Positions 24,201 to 45,433 of a DNA stretch of 64,000 nucleotides are shown piece after piece. The stretch is from Epinephelus fuscoguttatus (taxonomy: Eukaryota; Chordata; Actinopteri; Perciformes; Serranidae). A program made the position numbers and the translations under genes. Location of the stretch: NCBI RefSeq assembly GCF_011397635.1, contig NC_064761.1:38094143-38158142 (forward strand). The letters run 5' to 3'. Below the pieces are notes generated by a model. It was given only the letters and a program-made list of their open reading frames with translations. It had not been told where the DNA came from and ran no database searches. Within the stretch, counting starts at the first letter, position 1, and each line of letters starts with the position of its first letter.

Positions 24201-27200
24201 GTGAAATGAATAAACTGGACCTCAACCACATCCTTTGAATATACTAACTCTCCTACCATGATATTGCTCTGCTAGCTAACCACGAGATAACAGACGAGTG
24301 CGGTGTTATAAACTGGCAACCTCTGGGCTGAAAAATCAAGCCTTAAAGCTGAATCCACAAGCGAGTCAATCCCCACAGGGCAAAGACACAACAAACTCGC
24401 ATCAGAGAAATAGTGGCGATGAAGGCTGACTGTTCCGTCACCTTACCTCGCCTGTGTCTTGGCCTGAAAGCTGCACTTGAGGGCAGCACAAAGACTGCAG
24501 ACAATGGCCAATAAGCATGTACGTTCTGCACCTGTGTGAGAGGACATAACTTTCCATACCAGCAGGTGGCGGTAGTCTGTAATCGTCATTCAAAAAGGGA
24601 AACTGGAAGACTGACAGGATGAAGCTAGTTAGCTAGCTAGCACATTACCAACACAACCCAATGTTCAAAGAACAAATGATATTTAACGTTCCCTGATAAA
24701 CAATAACACAAACAGTTATGAACAATTTCTGCTAAAGAGCTCAATGGCTGAAAGAAAACCCTTCCTTGATCAGAATCAGAATCAGTATTAGCTTTATTTG
24801 CCAAGTATGTGTGTACACACAAGGAATTTGACTCGTGTAGACTTGCTCTCAATGTACCAGTTGTATAACAAGTTTATTTCGATCTCACGCCAATTCAACA
24901 TGCTGAACAACTAGGGCAACAGACACTCACCGACACACTGCCATTGACCTACGGCCGATTGTCAGCTTGGTGTGTCACGGCCCTTAGATGCACGTGTACC
25001 TATTCCCAACTTAACAGCAGAAATAAACATGTTTACAGCCTGGTACAAAAAAGCGCTTTAGGTCTATACAGCTAATTTTTCCATTAATGACAACTGTACA
25101 GTGAATTTTTTAAAGGCTTAAAGGTGTGCATAATTAAGGCTCTCAGTCAGAGCCACCCCTCACTCCGCCACAGCTCCACCCTCTCGTCCAGATAGGGTCA
25201 CTGTGGCTACAGAAACCCAAGATGGTGACAGCCAAAATGCCGAACTCGAGGCTCCAACACGGGGGAGATATTAAAAAAACAAATACTTTCGAATGATTTT
25301 TTTTTAAGCCATTATTAGCTTGTAACAAGAGATAAATGAATAATCAACACAGGGGCACGGGATTAAACTAACTTCAAAACATATTTTTCATTTTACTGTG
25401 TTCATAAAGATAAAGATCTTTGATGTCTGACACCGTGAGAGCTCCCTGTACAAAAGTCTTGTCTTTTATTTCTTTCCAAAGTCTCGCCAGTAATTGGCCG
25501 CTAGCTACTTACAACATGAATAACTGCAACAACACAGACGAGTAAGTGTGTGCATCATCTGTGTCAGGAAGTAGAATGAAAATAGATTTAGATTTGTAGA
25601 GAAATTAATCATGGATCGTGCTGAGCATAGCTGGCATAGTTTGTGTCATGTAGCTGATGTGGTGCATTCTGCGGTAAATCGCATAGCTAGAAGTCTTGTA
25701 AACACCATGTCCTTCATTTCCCCATTCCTTTTTGGTGTTTCCTCCTGCATTAGACAGATTTAACCTCTGCTCCTATGCTTGCTTGAGTCATGATGTGGGT
25801 TGTACTGATTTAACCCTGGGAATACATAGATATGAAACTTATAGGCATATTCTGATATTTAGCTGACGGTAGTTTTAAAGCTGTAAACTGAAAAGAAGAC
25901 ATGGGACCTTACCTGTATTATGATGCCATCTGCTGGACAAATGTATGACCTGCTTTAGATCTTCCAATAAAGTCTTGTGGGACACCTCCAGTAGAAACCC
26001 CTCTGTGTAGTCTGGTAGTCCTCTGACAGCCCCTTGTAGACCACCTCCGTCCTTTTTCACTTCCACTGAAAAAGTTAACCTCTGATCCGTAGCAAAAAAG
26101 AGGACAAGAAGGAGGAGATTAAAAAAGATGAGAAAAAAGAGGAGGAGAAAAAGGACGAGAAGAAAGACGGGGACAAGAAGGAAGAGGAGAAGAAGGATGA
26201 GAAGAAGGATGAGAAGAAAGACGAGAAGAAAGATGATAAGAAGGACGATAAGAAAGATGATAAAAAGAAAGAGGAGCCACCGTGAGTACACCTTTAGATA
26301 CAATATGTCTATTAAGAATGGGAAATGTATTTACAGAAAGCGCAAGTCTGTCTCTTTCACACTTACTGTATATAAAGTAATGCTGAGTTCTTTTCAGGAA
26401 AGAAATCTGGATTATGGATCCAGCCACAGACCAGTACTACAAATGGCTGACTGTCATCGCAGGCCCAGTATTTTATAACCTGATGATCATCGTAACGAGG
26501 TATTGTCCATTTAACGTGCTTCAGAACTCCACCAAGTGGGATATTCATAAAATCTAAAATGTATTCTCCTTGTCTTCTAGAGCCTGTTTTAATGAACTCC
26601 AGGACTCATATGTAAAGCTCTGGTTAGTCTTGGACTACACCTCAGACATCATCTACTACATGGACTCGTTCGTCAGATCGAGAACAGGTCAGAATCTTGA
26701 AAATGTTTTAAGACAGAATTTCTTTACACTGATCAGTCACAACATTACAGCCCTGTCTACACATATAGAGATGTTTCTACCAACACATTTTTTGGCCTTT
26801 TATTAGGTCACTAAAATGGAGATTTTTTTTTAAATGCCTTCTAAGGTGCAGAAATAACAAAAACAATGGCGGACTACAAGTTTGCTAACGTTTTGTTAGC
26901 ACTGCTTGGTCTAACGACTACTTTACACTATTTCTGAACCACTTTATGGACAAACAGAGGCATCTGCTGCACCCACTGTTTTTGGTACACCTTAGTGTCC
27001 ACGGTTTTAAGTCCTTCAGAAACACCAGTTTTGAATCAGGACCGGTTGAACCAGCAGTGGGTTTGTTGTCAGGTGACGTTAGCCTGTGCACTTTTTTATC
27101 TTTGTGATGCGGTAGACTGCTGAAGACAGCTAATGCCAGCAAGCATTTGGAGTTGTTTTTGTGTTCTAGTGTTTTTATTTATTTTCTAACAAAGGGGAAC

Positions 27201-29511
27201 AATGTCAGTTTTCAAAAATATCTGTATATGTGTAGACAGGGCCTAAAACCACTGACAGGTGAAGTGAATAACATTGATCATCTTGTTACAATGCACTGTT
27301 CTGCTGGGGAACCTTAGGTCCTGGCATTCATGGGGATGCTATGTGATGTGCTCTACCCACCGAAACATTGTTGTAGACTAAGTATCCCCCCCATGGCAAC
27401 AGCACTTCCTGATGGCAGTGGCTCCCTGGCAGGGAAATGCACAATGCCAGACCACAAAAGCAGCCCAGAAATGGCCTGAAGAACATGACAAAGAGCTCAA
27501 GGCATTGACCTAGCCATATTCCCCAGATCCCAATCTGATCGAGCATCTGTGGGACATACCCCATTTCATAACTTACAGGACTGAAAGGATCAACCACCAA
27601 CACCCTGGTGCCAGACACAAAAAGCCACTCCCAGAGGTCTTGTGCCCAAGCCTCGACAGTTCAGAGCCAAGTCCGATCCAAGGAGGCCTCATCGTGGGAC
27701 AGACTTGGCTCCGGGGTACTGGCACATCCCAAGAATACTCAATCAGTTGGGGATCTGAGGAATTTAGAGACCAGGTTAACACCTTGAGCCCTTTGTCATG
27801 CACTGTACAGTTTTTTTTCCTTCTATGTAGCATTGTGGTCCTGCTGGGGGTGCCACCGCCACCAGGGAGCACCGCTGCCTCGAGGGGGTGTTCTTGGTCC
27901 ACAATGGCGTTTTAGTGGGTGGTGCATATTAACTGGTGTCCACATGAATGCCAGGACCCAAGGATTCCCAGCAGAACATTGCATTGTGACGAGATGATCA
28001 ATATCAGTCACTTCACCTGTCAGTGGTTTTATTGATGTGGTTGATCGATGTGTGTACAACAATGTGTGCATTGTAGTTTGGGATTCGGCTTCTAATTTTG
28101 TGTTTGTTCTTCAGGTTACCTGGAACAAGGTCTGCTGGTAAAAGATAAAGGGAAACTGATAGCCAAATACAGAACAACATCTCAGTTCAAATACGACATG
28201 ATTTCAATGATCCCCACTGATCTACTGTTTCTGAAATTCGGATTCAACAACCCCGAGTTCAGACTTAACCGTCTTTGCAAAATCTCAAGGCTTTTTGAAT
28301 TCTTTGAGAGGACTGAAACCAGAACCAGCTTCCCCAACATGTTTCGTATCAGCAATCTTGTGCTTTATATCCTCATTATTATCCACTGGAATGCTTGTAT
28401 GTTTTTTGCCATTTCGAAAACTATTGGTTTTGGATCTGACACGTGGGTATATCCTAATATCAGTCACCCTGAGTACGGCCGATTGACCAGGAAGTACATC
28501 TACTCTCTGTATTGGTCCACACTGACCCTCACCACCATTGGAGAGACCCCTCCACCAGTGCGGGATATTGAATACCTGTTTGTCATTGCTGACTTTCTTA
28601 CTGGTGTGCTGATCTTTGCTAGTATTGTCGGTAACGTCGGTGCCATGATCTCCAACATGAATGCCTCTCGTGCCGAGTTCCAGGCGAAGATCGACTCCAT
28701 AAAACAGTACATGCAGTTTCGAAAAGTCACCAAGGACCTGGAGGCCAGGGTCATCAAGTGGTTTGACTATCTGTGGACCGAGAAGAAGACCTGTGATGAG
28801 AAGGAAGTTTTGAAGAACCTCCCAGACAAGCTCAAGGCTGAGATCGCCATCAATGTCCATTTGGATACTCTGAAAAAAGTGCGTATTTTCCAGGATTGTG
28901 AAGCCGGTCTGCTGATTGAATTGGTCCTCAAGCTGCAGCCACAAGTGTTCAGTCCTGGAGATTACATCTGTAAGAAGGGGGATATTGGCAGGGAGATGTA
29001 CATCATCAAGGAGGGGAAGCTGGCTGTGGTGGCCGATGATGGAGTCACTCAGTTCGTAGTGCTCAGTGATGGTGCATACTTTGGGGAAATCAGTATCTTG
29101 GGTATCAAGGGCAGTAAAGCAGGCAACAGGAGAACAGCCAACATCAGAAGCGTAGGGTACTCTGATCTCTTCGCCCTGTCCAAAGATGACTTGATGGAAG
29201 CTCTCACTGAGTATCCAGATGCTAAAAAAGCTCTGGAGGAGAAGGGGAAAGCCATCTTGATGAAAGACAACCTGATCGATGAGGCGGTTGCCAACGCCGG
29301 CGCTGACCCCAAAGACCTGGACGAGAAAATTGTCAAACTGCAGAGCAACCTGGAGGCCATGCAAACCAAGTACGCCCAGCTAATGGCGGAGTTCACCTCC
29401 AGCCAGACAAGGATGAAGCAGAGGGTCACTGAGATGGAGGCCAAAGTGAAAAGCATACGACCTGAGGACCTGTCAGAGGTGGTGGCCGACAAAGACAAAA
29501 AAGTCCAGTAA
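21238..29511 (+). CDS. cnga3: Cone cyclic-nucleotide-gated channel alpha-3 subunit, complete, 7 coding exons
   Basis: Cation channel subunit opened by cGMP in the cone photoreceptor plasma membrane, where it carries the light-sensitive current. Coding exons are 21238-21338, 21522-21611, 23718-23891, 26093-26281, 26398-26499, 26581-26687 and 28115-29511; all introns are GT-AG, and the joined frame is 719 codons plus stop (human CNGA3 is 694 aa). CNGA3 rather than CNGA1 is indicated by the MAKI start, the SFTG motif, and [19 protein letters not shown]. The order is a lysine/acid-rich stretch (residues about 122-185, exon 4), S1 from about 195, the pore filter TIGE at 395-398, the C-linker ([18 protein letters not shown]), the cyclic-nucleotide pocket with FGEISIL (577-583) and RRTA (593-596), the C-helix aspartate at 639, and a coiled-coil tail (about 653-703). 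Teleosts have cnga3a and cnga3b; I cannot say which this is. The exon 1 acceptor implies an upstream leader exon. Confidence 0.96.
21656..23640. mobile_element. Repeat cluster filling cnga3 intron 2
   Basis: The ends of the CAGTGGTGGGAAGTTACTTA family lie at 21656 and, inverted, near 23625-23640 (CCCTCCACCACTAG). Nested within are a TTGAT pentamer run (22023-22068), a copy of the 9010-9575 family split into 22810-22990 and 23235-23480, and a LINE-type tail with GATTCT repeats (23183-23238). The intron is therefore almost wholly mobile-element DNA. Confidence 0.5.
23892..26092. other. cnga3 intron 3
   Basis: No gene recognised. A reverse-oriented L2-like 3' end is at about 24768-24850 (GATCAGAATCAGAATCAGTA, then AGCTTTATTTGCCAAGTATG). 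Other parts look repeat-derived but could not be assigned. Confidence 0.45.
27241..28055. mobile_element. Foldback Tc1/mariner derivative in cnga3 intron 6
   Basis: The left arm begins AAACCACTGACAGGTGAAGT and the right arm ends with its inverse (ACTTCACCTGTCAGTGGTTT) followed by TTGATCGATGTGT. Each arm includes degraded transposase-coding sequence on opposite strands; reading inward, the left arm keeps remnants related to the NSPDPNL and EHLW motifs of DDE transposases. Stops and frameshifts abound. The centre (about 27680-27800) carries CTGGCACATCCCAAGAATAC, also found at the same place in the 48713-49460 copy. The element lies wholly between cnga3 exons 6 and 7. Confidence 0.7.
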
Positions 29512-29789
29512 TGTGAGCGATACTCAAGGACTTTACAGGAAATGAAGGGATTTTTCATTTAGAATAGAAGAGTGTCACTTTTTAAAGATCCATGTTTATA
29601 TCTATTTATACATCTCTGTTGATTATTACTGTAATGTGTCAAATTGTAAACAAATGTACAGTGTATACAGCAAATATTTTTGTTTGCATGCTACGATTGA
29701 CAGCCAATTTCACGTTGTCAGTAAACTACCTGAGTATTCTGATCAGAAGCACTTGTGTATGCAAAACAAATGGCTTTTCATAGCCTTAG

Positions 29790-30100
29790 AATAAAGTTTT
29801 TTTCCCCTGATCACTATCGACATTTTCACCAGAAAACAAAGTCATCTATCTATAAAGTATGAACTGCAGTTAATGCACAATTATGTCTATTTGTCTGTGC
29901 TGTTTTAATCTTGCTCTGTGAAGCACTTTGGGCTGTGTGTTGTATGAAAGGTGCTAAAGAAAAAGAAAAAAAAAAGAATGCAACTGCAGTATCCGTTTGA
30001 TACAGTAGGTGAATGCACAAAATAAACCCAAATGCAGTTCTGTTTATAAGTTATCAGCACACACTATCAGTTGTAAATTGCAATGTTATATGTAAATAAA
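29790..30100 (+). terminator. cnga3 polyadenylation signals
   Basis: AATAAA occurs at 29790-29795, 30021-30026 and 30095-30100, that is 280-590 nt after the stop codon. The first is the simplest choice. Between them, about 29895-29960 carries AAGCACTTTGGGCTGTGTGT then AAAGGTGCTAAAG, a LINE/SINE-like tail. Confidence 0.55.
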
Positions 30101-30109
30101 CATTAAATG

Positions 30110-31190
30110 TTGATATAACATATTCTATGTGTGTCTAGATTGTTCTATTGTCAGAGATTTGATTGTTTTTAAGTGATATTTTTAAGCTAATTGTTTGGAC
30201 ATGTACTCAGAAAACTACTCCCAGTCTTTACCAATGCTGTATATCATCATACGTTTGTTTTCTCACCAGTGTCCGTAATGTCCGGATAACTTCCAATAAG
30301 TTTCAAAACAAACTTCCAATAAGTACAGCCATACAAATCTTAATCTGAGCACAGTCGAAAACTGTTTCCTAACATCAGCACCACCTGTGCTTACTGGCAT
30401 GAACTTAAATACCATGGCAAAGTTGTGCTTATGCGTAGCAATCTGGAAGTTCTACGGTTGAGAAAATGTAGCGCCATGGAAAAGGGCTGTCTGACAGCAA
30501 GGTAAAGTGGTGACTTTAAGTTTGTTTTTTTTTAGGTGGTTGAAAGACGTTTTTGCTGCTAACCCCCATCCACAGCTGTACATTGCTTATCTGCATGGCA
30601 GTACTTCTGTCTGCTTCTCCAAACTGGGAGCATGCCGACTGACATCTACTCACTTAAATACCCTGATTGTGGATGGCAGTTTGGTGCGGGGCAGGTAGGT
30701 TGCACTGAAGTTCATTCAGGACAAAGTGTGTATACGTTCCAATTGTTCTTTGCATATTACTCATACATTATTACAGACAGATGCCGTGACTAATGAAATA
30801 GCTACGCCTACAGTCTTCATCTGGGTACTTTTCTCCACCCAATGGAGGCATGTGTGAGATATGTTCGGATTTTACCTGGTGGCCCCTGATTGGTTATCAA
30901 TGCATGGCAAAAATAACTAAACCTAGGGTGGAAAATTACAAGAAATGTTGTCAGATTGGGCAACTTTCTGCCCAAGTGGGTGGCTTTGGGATGGACTATG
31001 TTGGTAAAAATTAGCTTAGGTAGCTTACACAATCTATTTTTCTTCTTCTTTTTTTTTAATATTCATATTTTTAACTGGCTAATAATGACATCTTTGAACC
31101 AACCTGGTAACACTACAGTATAGGCTCACCCTCTGACTGCTAGTTGGTTGCTACTTGTTGCAACAGTAGATTACAGCAATGTCTGTAGTA
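30110..31190. other. Intergenic, no gene recognised
   Basis: Between the two convergent genes. A short open stretch at about 30535-30697 is preceded by TTTTTTTTTAG and followed by CAG/GTAGGT, but the translation is not a recognised protein and the region resembles a dispersed repeat. Confidence 0.35.
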
Positions 31191-32800
31191 CTATATCCTC
31201 CCGAGACCCCGTGTCCTCATACGAGGACATTAAATTTTGGGTTTACAGGACTCAAAATTCAGTCTGCTTGACTTAGACTTGTTGCCTGTGTTCATGAACA
31301 CTTTTTGTGCTTTCTAGTGACAGTAAGGCCACAATAAACCTAGACTCACAAGTCAGTCTTTAGACGCTTTGCTTAACTAACGACTGATGACTTTCTCCCT
31401 GATTTTGTGTTTAGATGGGCGGATACAATTTCAGAGTTTAAAAAACTCCCTACGTTGCAGAACCAATAGTAAATCTGCAGGGCGGTCCTTCAGTGACTCG
31501 CTGAACTCTTGTGCTCATAAACATAGTCCCACTAGAAACACGTGTAGTGGTACAAAATGGCTCAGCCGTGCTCGCAGAAAACGCAGTCAAAGTTAGTGGA
31601 TGTTTGTCGCGTTTGCGGCGACACATTCTCGCCAACTAAAAGAAACAAACATAATCTTTTACAAGGCCATGACTCATCCGTCCGGCCGGACTATAGAGGG
31701 AATCGCCTTGTTGTTTACAAATACTTCCGGGTAGAAAACCAGCAGATCTTTTAGCTATATATATATATATATATCACATTTTTCACATCACTGTATCACC
31801 GTTTGGACTAATCCGATGTTTGTAAAGTCTATAAACACAATGATTGAACAAACATTACTATTTCTGTGTGCACGTTTAGCTGGGCTAACCGTTAGCGGTG
31901 TCTGTAATGGGTAATAACTCATTAAACGGTCCGTGAAAAAAATATCTTTTCCAGCGGATATTTTAGTTACAACATGATTGAGCTAGCAAAGCAGTTTTGT
32001 GTTGCTATGTGTGGTATTTATTCAGTTTTGGGAACTCACGATGTCTAGAAAGCATCAGTGGCTGCAGCTGACAGGGACAGCTAACAGCAGCAGCAAAGCT
32101 AACATCAGGACGTCATCTGTTAAAAGCCTCCCGTTGTCGGATACGACATGAAACTACTCCAGTTAGCTCAATCATGTTGTAACTAAGACATCCGCTGGAA
32201 AAAATATTTTCTTCACGGATGAGCACACGTTTGATTAAACGGAGTTAAATCTCTCGGCATCCATTTTCAAGCTCTCTGTGTGTTTGTTTCCTTGCGGACG
32301 AGAAAAGGGGGAGCGCACATTTCCGAGTAGGCGTGTCCTTTTCAAAAATGCAAGAGGCGTTGCTTTGTTGCCGGCTGTTTTCTCCGGTGTGTTAAACACA
32401 CTTTAGAAAGGAGTGTCCCCAGACTATCAGAAGGCGGAAATCTCTGATTGTCTGGTGACGAGACTATAATAAACCAATCCACGTAAATACAACATGGCAG
32501 CCATCTCGCCATCTCTGCCAAGTCAGTCTGCAGCCGACCCCGACACAAACCTGGACAAGGTACAAAACCTAATTTGACGGTTAAAACTCATTTATTTATG
32601 ATTAGTGTTTGTAGTTTGACGTGGCAACAAACTGACCACTTTTAGCGACGGTAACAAGCTAAGTACTTGTTTGAGATCACTGGGACTTTATTATCGTTGA
32701 CCATGACCAAGTTTTTTAATACTTATCAGATCCTACAAATCCCATATGGCTAAGAGAAGTTTAAAATGCAAACCAAACAAAAGTTTGGGACTCAGGAAGA
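31190..32800 (-). mobile_element. Long composite repeat with a short Cys-motif ORF
   Basis: Outer parts are the reverse complement of the 8210-8715 repeat. The 1.1-kb interior contains a + strand ORF of 65 codons (31557-31754) with VCRVCGDTFSPTKRNKHNLL, resembling the N-terminal zinc-binding motif of proteins encoded by fish DNA elements, a TA run (31756-31774), and an internal inverted repeat: about 31933-31985 against 32160-32212 (AACATGATTGAGCTAGC versus its reverse complement). The protein ends soon after, so this is probably a deletion derivative of an autonomous element. Superfamily not assigned. Confidence 0.5.
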
Positions 32801-33318
32801 TATTTGTGGGTGGAAGGTTTTCTTAATGTAAGAGAAAGTTCAGAATGAGCCGCCATTTTGGTCAGGTTTGAAGTCCGGGAGCAAAGTACTTAGTGGCACT
32901 CTAATAACATACAAAACTCATGATTTACTCTGAGTGGTTCTGGAACATGAGAAACACTTTTCAATATACTAATGTTTACCATACAAAATGGCTCGGAGCT
33001 AACTGTAATGTTGTAGCCCCACCTAGTGGAAGAGTCACGCCATGCCACTGCTGTACAGCAGATTCTCAGAGCTTTTGCTGAAAGCGGTTGCCTGCTGCAA
33101 CCAAAAACTATACAAATAGAACAGCACTAAACCAAAACTGAGAAGTTGCAGACTGTTAAAGCAAAATAATGAGCTTAAAGATGCCATAAGGCTACAGAAA
33201 GCTGAGATGATTCACTTGGGGATTGTCCCTAGCATTGACCCCTTTCACATTACACACATTCTTGTTGTCCTTTGTTGATTTGAAAAACCTGACTACAGCA
33301 GCTTTAAGTTATCTAAAC

Positions 33319-33606
33319 CAGTGGTTCCCAACTGGTCCAGACAGGGGGTCCAAATTTCTCCTTCGTCATTAGTTCAAGGTCCACACAGTTTAATATATTT
33401 AGCATCATATTTGTGTTTGGCCATGTCGTCAAGCTAGTTTGCTCTCTGTCAAGCAGCTGTCCGTTAGTCACTCTACAGCGGGAAACAGCCTGTCATAATA
33501 AAAGCTCTGTGCTGGATATTTAAAATTTTTTACAAACTTGACACGTTTATGAGTCACTTGTGGTCCATTCTGAATGGACCCGTGACCCACCAGATGGGAA
33601 CCACTG
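33319..33606. mobile_element. Short hAT-like non-autonomous element
   Basis: Terminal inverted repeats CAGTGGTTCCCAACTGGT and the reverse complement of ACCAGATGGGAACCACTG differ at one position. The length is 288 bp with no coding capacity. A truncated relative lies at 13805-13979. A clear 8-bp target duplication was not found. It lies within the likely 3' flank of ube3a. Confidence 0.65.
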
Positions 33607-33679
33607 TCTTTTATCGTATGTTTTCAGTAGAAATCCCCTCAGTGCATATTAATGACAAAGCTCCTAGATTTCCTTCACT

Positions 33680-33685
33680 TTTATT
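33680..33685 (-). terminator. Candidate ube3a polyadenylation signal
   Basis: TTTATT on + reads AATAAA on -, about 890 nt downstream of the ube3a stop codon. No earlier AATAAA on - was noticed, but variant signals were not excluded. Confidence 0.35.
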
Positions 33686-34578
33686 TCCTTTGCATAATCT
33701 TTGCTTTACATAAGAGTTTCACATTATCTGCACATTCTTTCCGTACCTGAGATATTTGGCCAAATAAAACAATTCATGTGACTCTTTTCCCTACAGAGGC
33801 ATTGCACATTTGGCAACTGCACTTACAAATGTGCAATCAGAAACACTTAGTAGCAAACAAACCAAAAGGAAGAGAAACACTTCTTTCAGGATGTGAAAGT
33901 CTGAACCGACCAGTCATTCTAAAACCCTGCAAGCTATGGAAACCACACGGTCTGGTCAGATTCAACACACAGTATTCATTTCATATGTAATACAAGAGGC
34001 ACAACACAGAAATACTTCAAAATAACCTTCAGGTTAGTGGTGAGTTTCTCTCCCACTGACAGGAAATGAAATAAAGCTAGTCAGTGAGGCTATTTGGGTT
34101 AGCAGTAATATAAAAGGCTTCACCTCAGTATACTTTGTTACCAAGAAGCACCATTATGCTCAGCCCACTCCCAGCTGTGGGGCCTCAGGACTGAATACTG
34201 CTACACCATAAAGAACATGACAAAAAAATCACACTAAGTCAATAAATATACTGCATGTGCTGGCATTCACTAAAACCCTGTGTATAAGTGCACTTTCACA
34301 GTTTCACAAATCAAATGTTGTTCACGTCTGCCTGGAAACAAAACACAAAAGTCAAAATACATTATTCAAGTGCAGTGTTAAACTCTTTGGGAAATCTCAT
34401 GTACTGTTTATGAAACTGTGTCGGAGAAAGTTAGGCCTCGGAGTGAAACGCCCACAGTGAAGTATGACTGGTAGAGGGCGGTTAGGCACGGGGTTATTGC
34501 AGCATTTTGTTTTATGTCATATCCATCTGTTTTTTGTTTTTTTTTTTTGTTAAAATACAGTTTCTGTTTGTGGACCTG

Positions 34579-43546
<8,968 letters not shown>

Positions 43547-43599
43547 CAAACCTCGAAAGGCTGAAAACAGGCAATAAATATTAATCATATTTGTTCATT

Positions 43600-44525
43600 A
43601 TCTGGCCCTTGGCCATCAGTCCTTTGGAAAAGCGTCCCCTGGCAAACTGAATGTTCCTGGGCTAAACGTAACATTCAGGTTGGTGCTTTGTACTTGTAAC
43701 TGACGGATTATTAAATCAACAGCACTATGGGACTGTTCTTTATTTATCAGAGGACTGGGGCGGCTGGCATGTGACTTCATTTTTTTTTTTTTTTAACTTA
43801 TAGAACAAATATTTTTTCTTGAGCCTCCTGAGTGACTGGCAGAAAATGTCTGACCCTCCTTTCACTATGAATTAGTTGTTAGATTTTTAAAACTTACCCT
43901 TTGATGTTTGAAAGTTTAAAGTCAAAACTTAAAAACTCTGGAGTTGAAAAAGGCTCTGCTGGTTAGTTAGTGCTGATGATTGCCTCCCATGTATTTATCG
44001 TATTTATCATACTGATTTTATCTCACACTGATGGATTTTTATGTATTGTTTTGTTATTGTATTTATGTATTTGTTGTTTGAGGTTGTTGTTTTTGGTCTA
44101 CCTGCCCAGGGACAACAGATGTAAATTAGCTGTTAGCTAACTCTGGTGCAATTACTTTTAATTGTGCGCTGTCCCCGTTAAAAATAAACAATAAATAAAA
44201 CAAATGAAATAAAATATTTATTTTTTGGCTAAATTTGAAATGAGATGTGGAATGAAGCTATTTTGATGAAATATAAGTAGCTCAGATTTGGTTGTGTTGG
44301 GTTTTTTTTTTCTGATGAAAGTATTTGTTACGCAGTGTGTCCAGGGACAATCAGAAAGTTGAAAATCCAACGATATTTTCTGTTTTTACAGTTTCTGGCT
44401 GTGATAAATGATGTAATTTTGATGATTTTTTTTTTTTTTTTTTTAAAGGTGGGTTTGGAAAGCATGTTTTCTTTAAAAATCTGCAGTAAAATAATTACAA
44501 AACACAACCATTTAAATTCATATGC
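43600..44525. other. ube3a intron, no gene recognised
   Basis: AT-rich. About 44095-44210 (CCAGGGACAACAGATGTAAA...GTTAAAAATAAACAATAAAT) resembles a fish LINE 3' tail. Confidence 0.4.
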
Positions 44526-44529
44526 CCCT

Positions 44530-45391
44530 TAGGGGTGAACCATATCATCTTGTTCACGATAATACGGTATAACTTTTAATACAATATGAAAAGTTCACAT
44601 CGTGTTACTCGCGACATTTTGGCTTGTTGACATATTGACGTTATACTGTTACCCACGGCAACAACAAGCATGGCTGAAAGCGCTATTATTACCGACTCTG
44701 TGCTGGTTCCAAAAAGAGGAGCAGCTTCAGTAGTGTGGAATAAACTGTGGCGTCCTGAATGTTTTATGAACAGCCCCGGACTTCTCAGACTCTTTTAGTG
44801 ACTTACCGCTCAGAGGGAACTCATTCAGCGGCTCCTCTGGCAGCAGCACAGCGTCTCTCCCTCTCCTCTTAAGCAATGTGTTGTCAAGTGATTTGTCATT
44901 AGTCTTTGGTAATGTAAACCTACATGACGCTCGCAGCTCGACAAAAAACTCCATATATGTGAATGTGTGATAGTTGTGGTATCATAACAGCCTGTCACAG
45001 GTTACAGCGTGATGATTAGAGGAGAAATGGCAGAGCATAAAGGTCCAGGTGGAAAAAAAACATCATTTAGGATTTTACTAAAGATATATATAAGATATAT
45101 AGACCAGGGGACATTTTTTTGTATTTGGGAGCTGTTTAAATCTGTAATTTGTGGTAGATTTTATTTTGTTGAACTATTAATATTGTAACAGAATCTCAAT
45201 CTCACTGAATTACTGTTGTAGTTCACAAAGTTTTCATCGAATATTTGAAGGCAAACTGTAAAACGTTATCACTTATTTTGTTGCAATTGTATGTTCTTAA
45301 ATTAAAGTGTGTCGTCAAGAATATCATTATCGCAGAAAGACCCTAAAATATAACAATATTATTTTAGGGTCATATCGCCCATCCTGCCCCT
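44530..45391 (+). mobile_element. hAT-like element with a transposase N-terminal remnant, ube3a intron
   Basis: Ends TAGGGGTGAACCATATCATC and, on the opposite strand, AGGGGCAGGATGGGCGATAT are imperfect inverted repeats. The + strand from ATG 44670 encodes MAESAIITDSVLVPKRGAAS followed by VVWNKLW, like the start of hAT transposases that carry a BED-type zinc finger (KxGATSxVWxxFGF). The frame then departs and stops, and the finger and catalytic regions are missing. Confidence 0.55.
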
Positions 45392-45433
45392 CCACTAAGC
45401 CAAAATAAAAAAAAAAACACCTCAGTGCTTTAA

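Noticed and set aside
25875..26303. Leucine/isoleucine-rich 142-codon open frame on -
   Set aside because: The hydrophobic run is the reverse complement of the GAGAAG repeat in cnga3 exon 4. It is not a membrane protein.
28285..29364. 359-codon open frame on - opposite cnga3 exon 7
   Set aside because: It is the antisense shadow of a strongly conserved coding exon, with no independent domain or splice partner.
21238..29511. Identification as cnga1 (rod channel) because of the lysine-rich linker
   Set aside because: The MAKI start, the SFTG and [13 protein letters not shown] block and the C-terminal region fit CNGA3 better. A lysine-rich linker also occurs in CNGA3.
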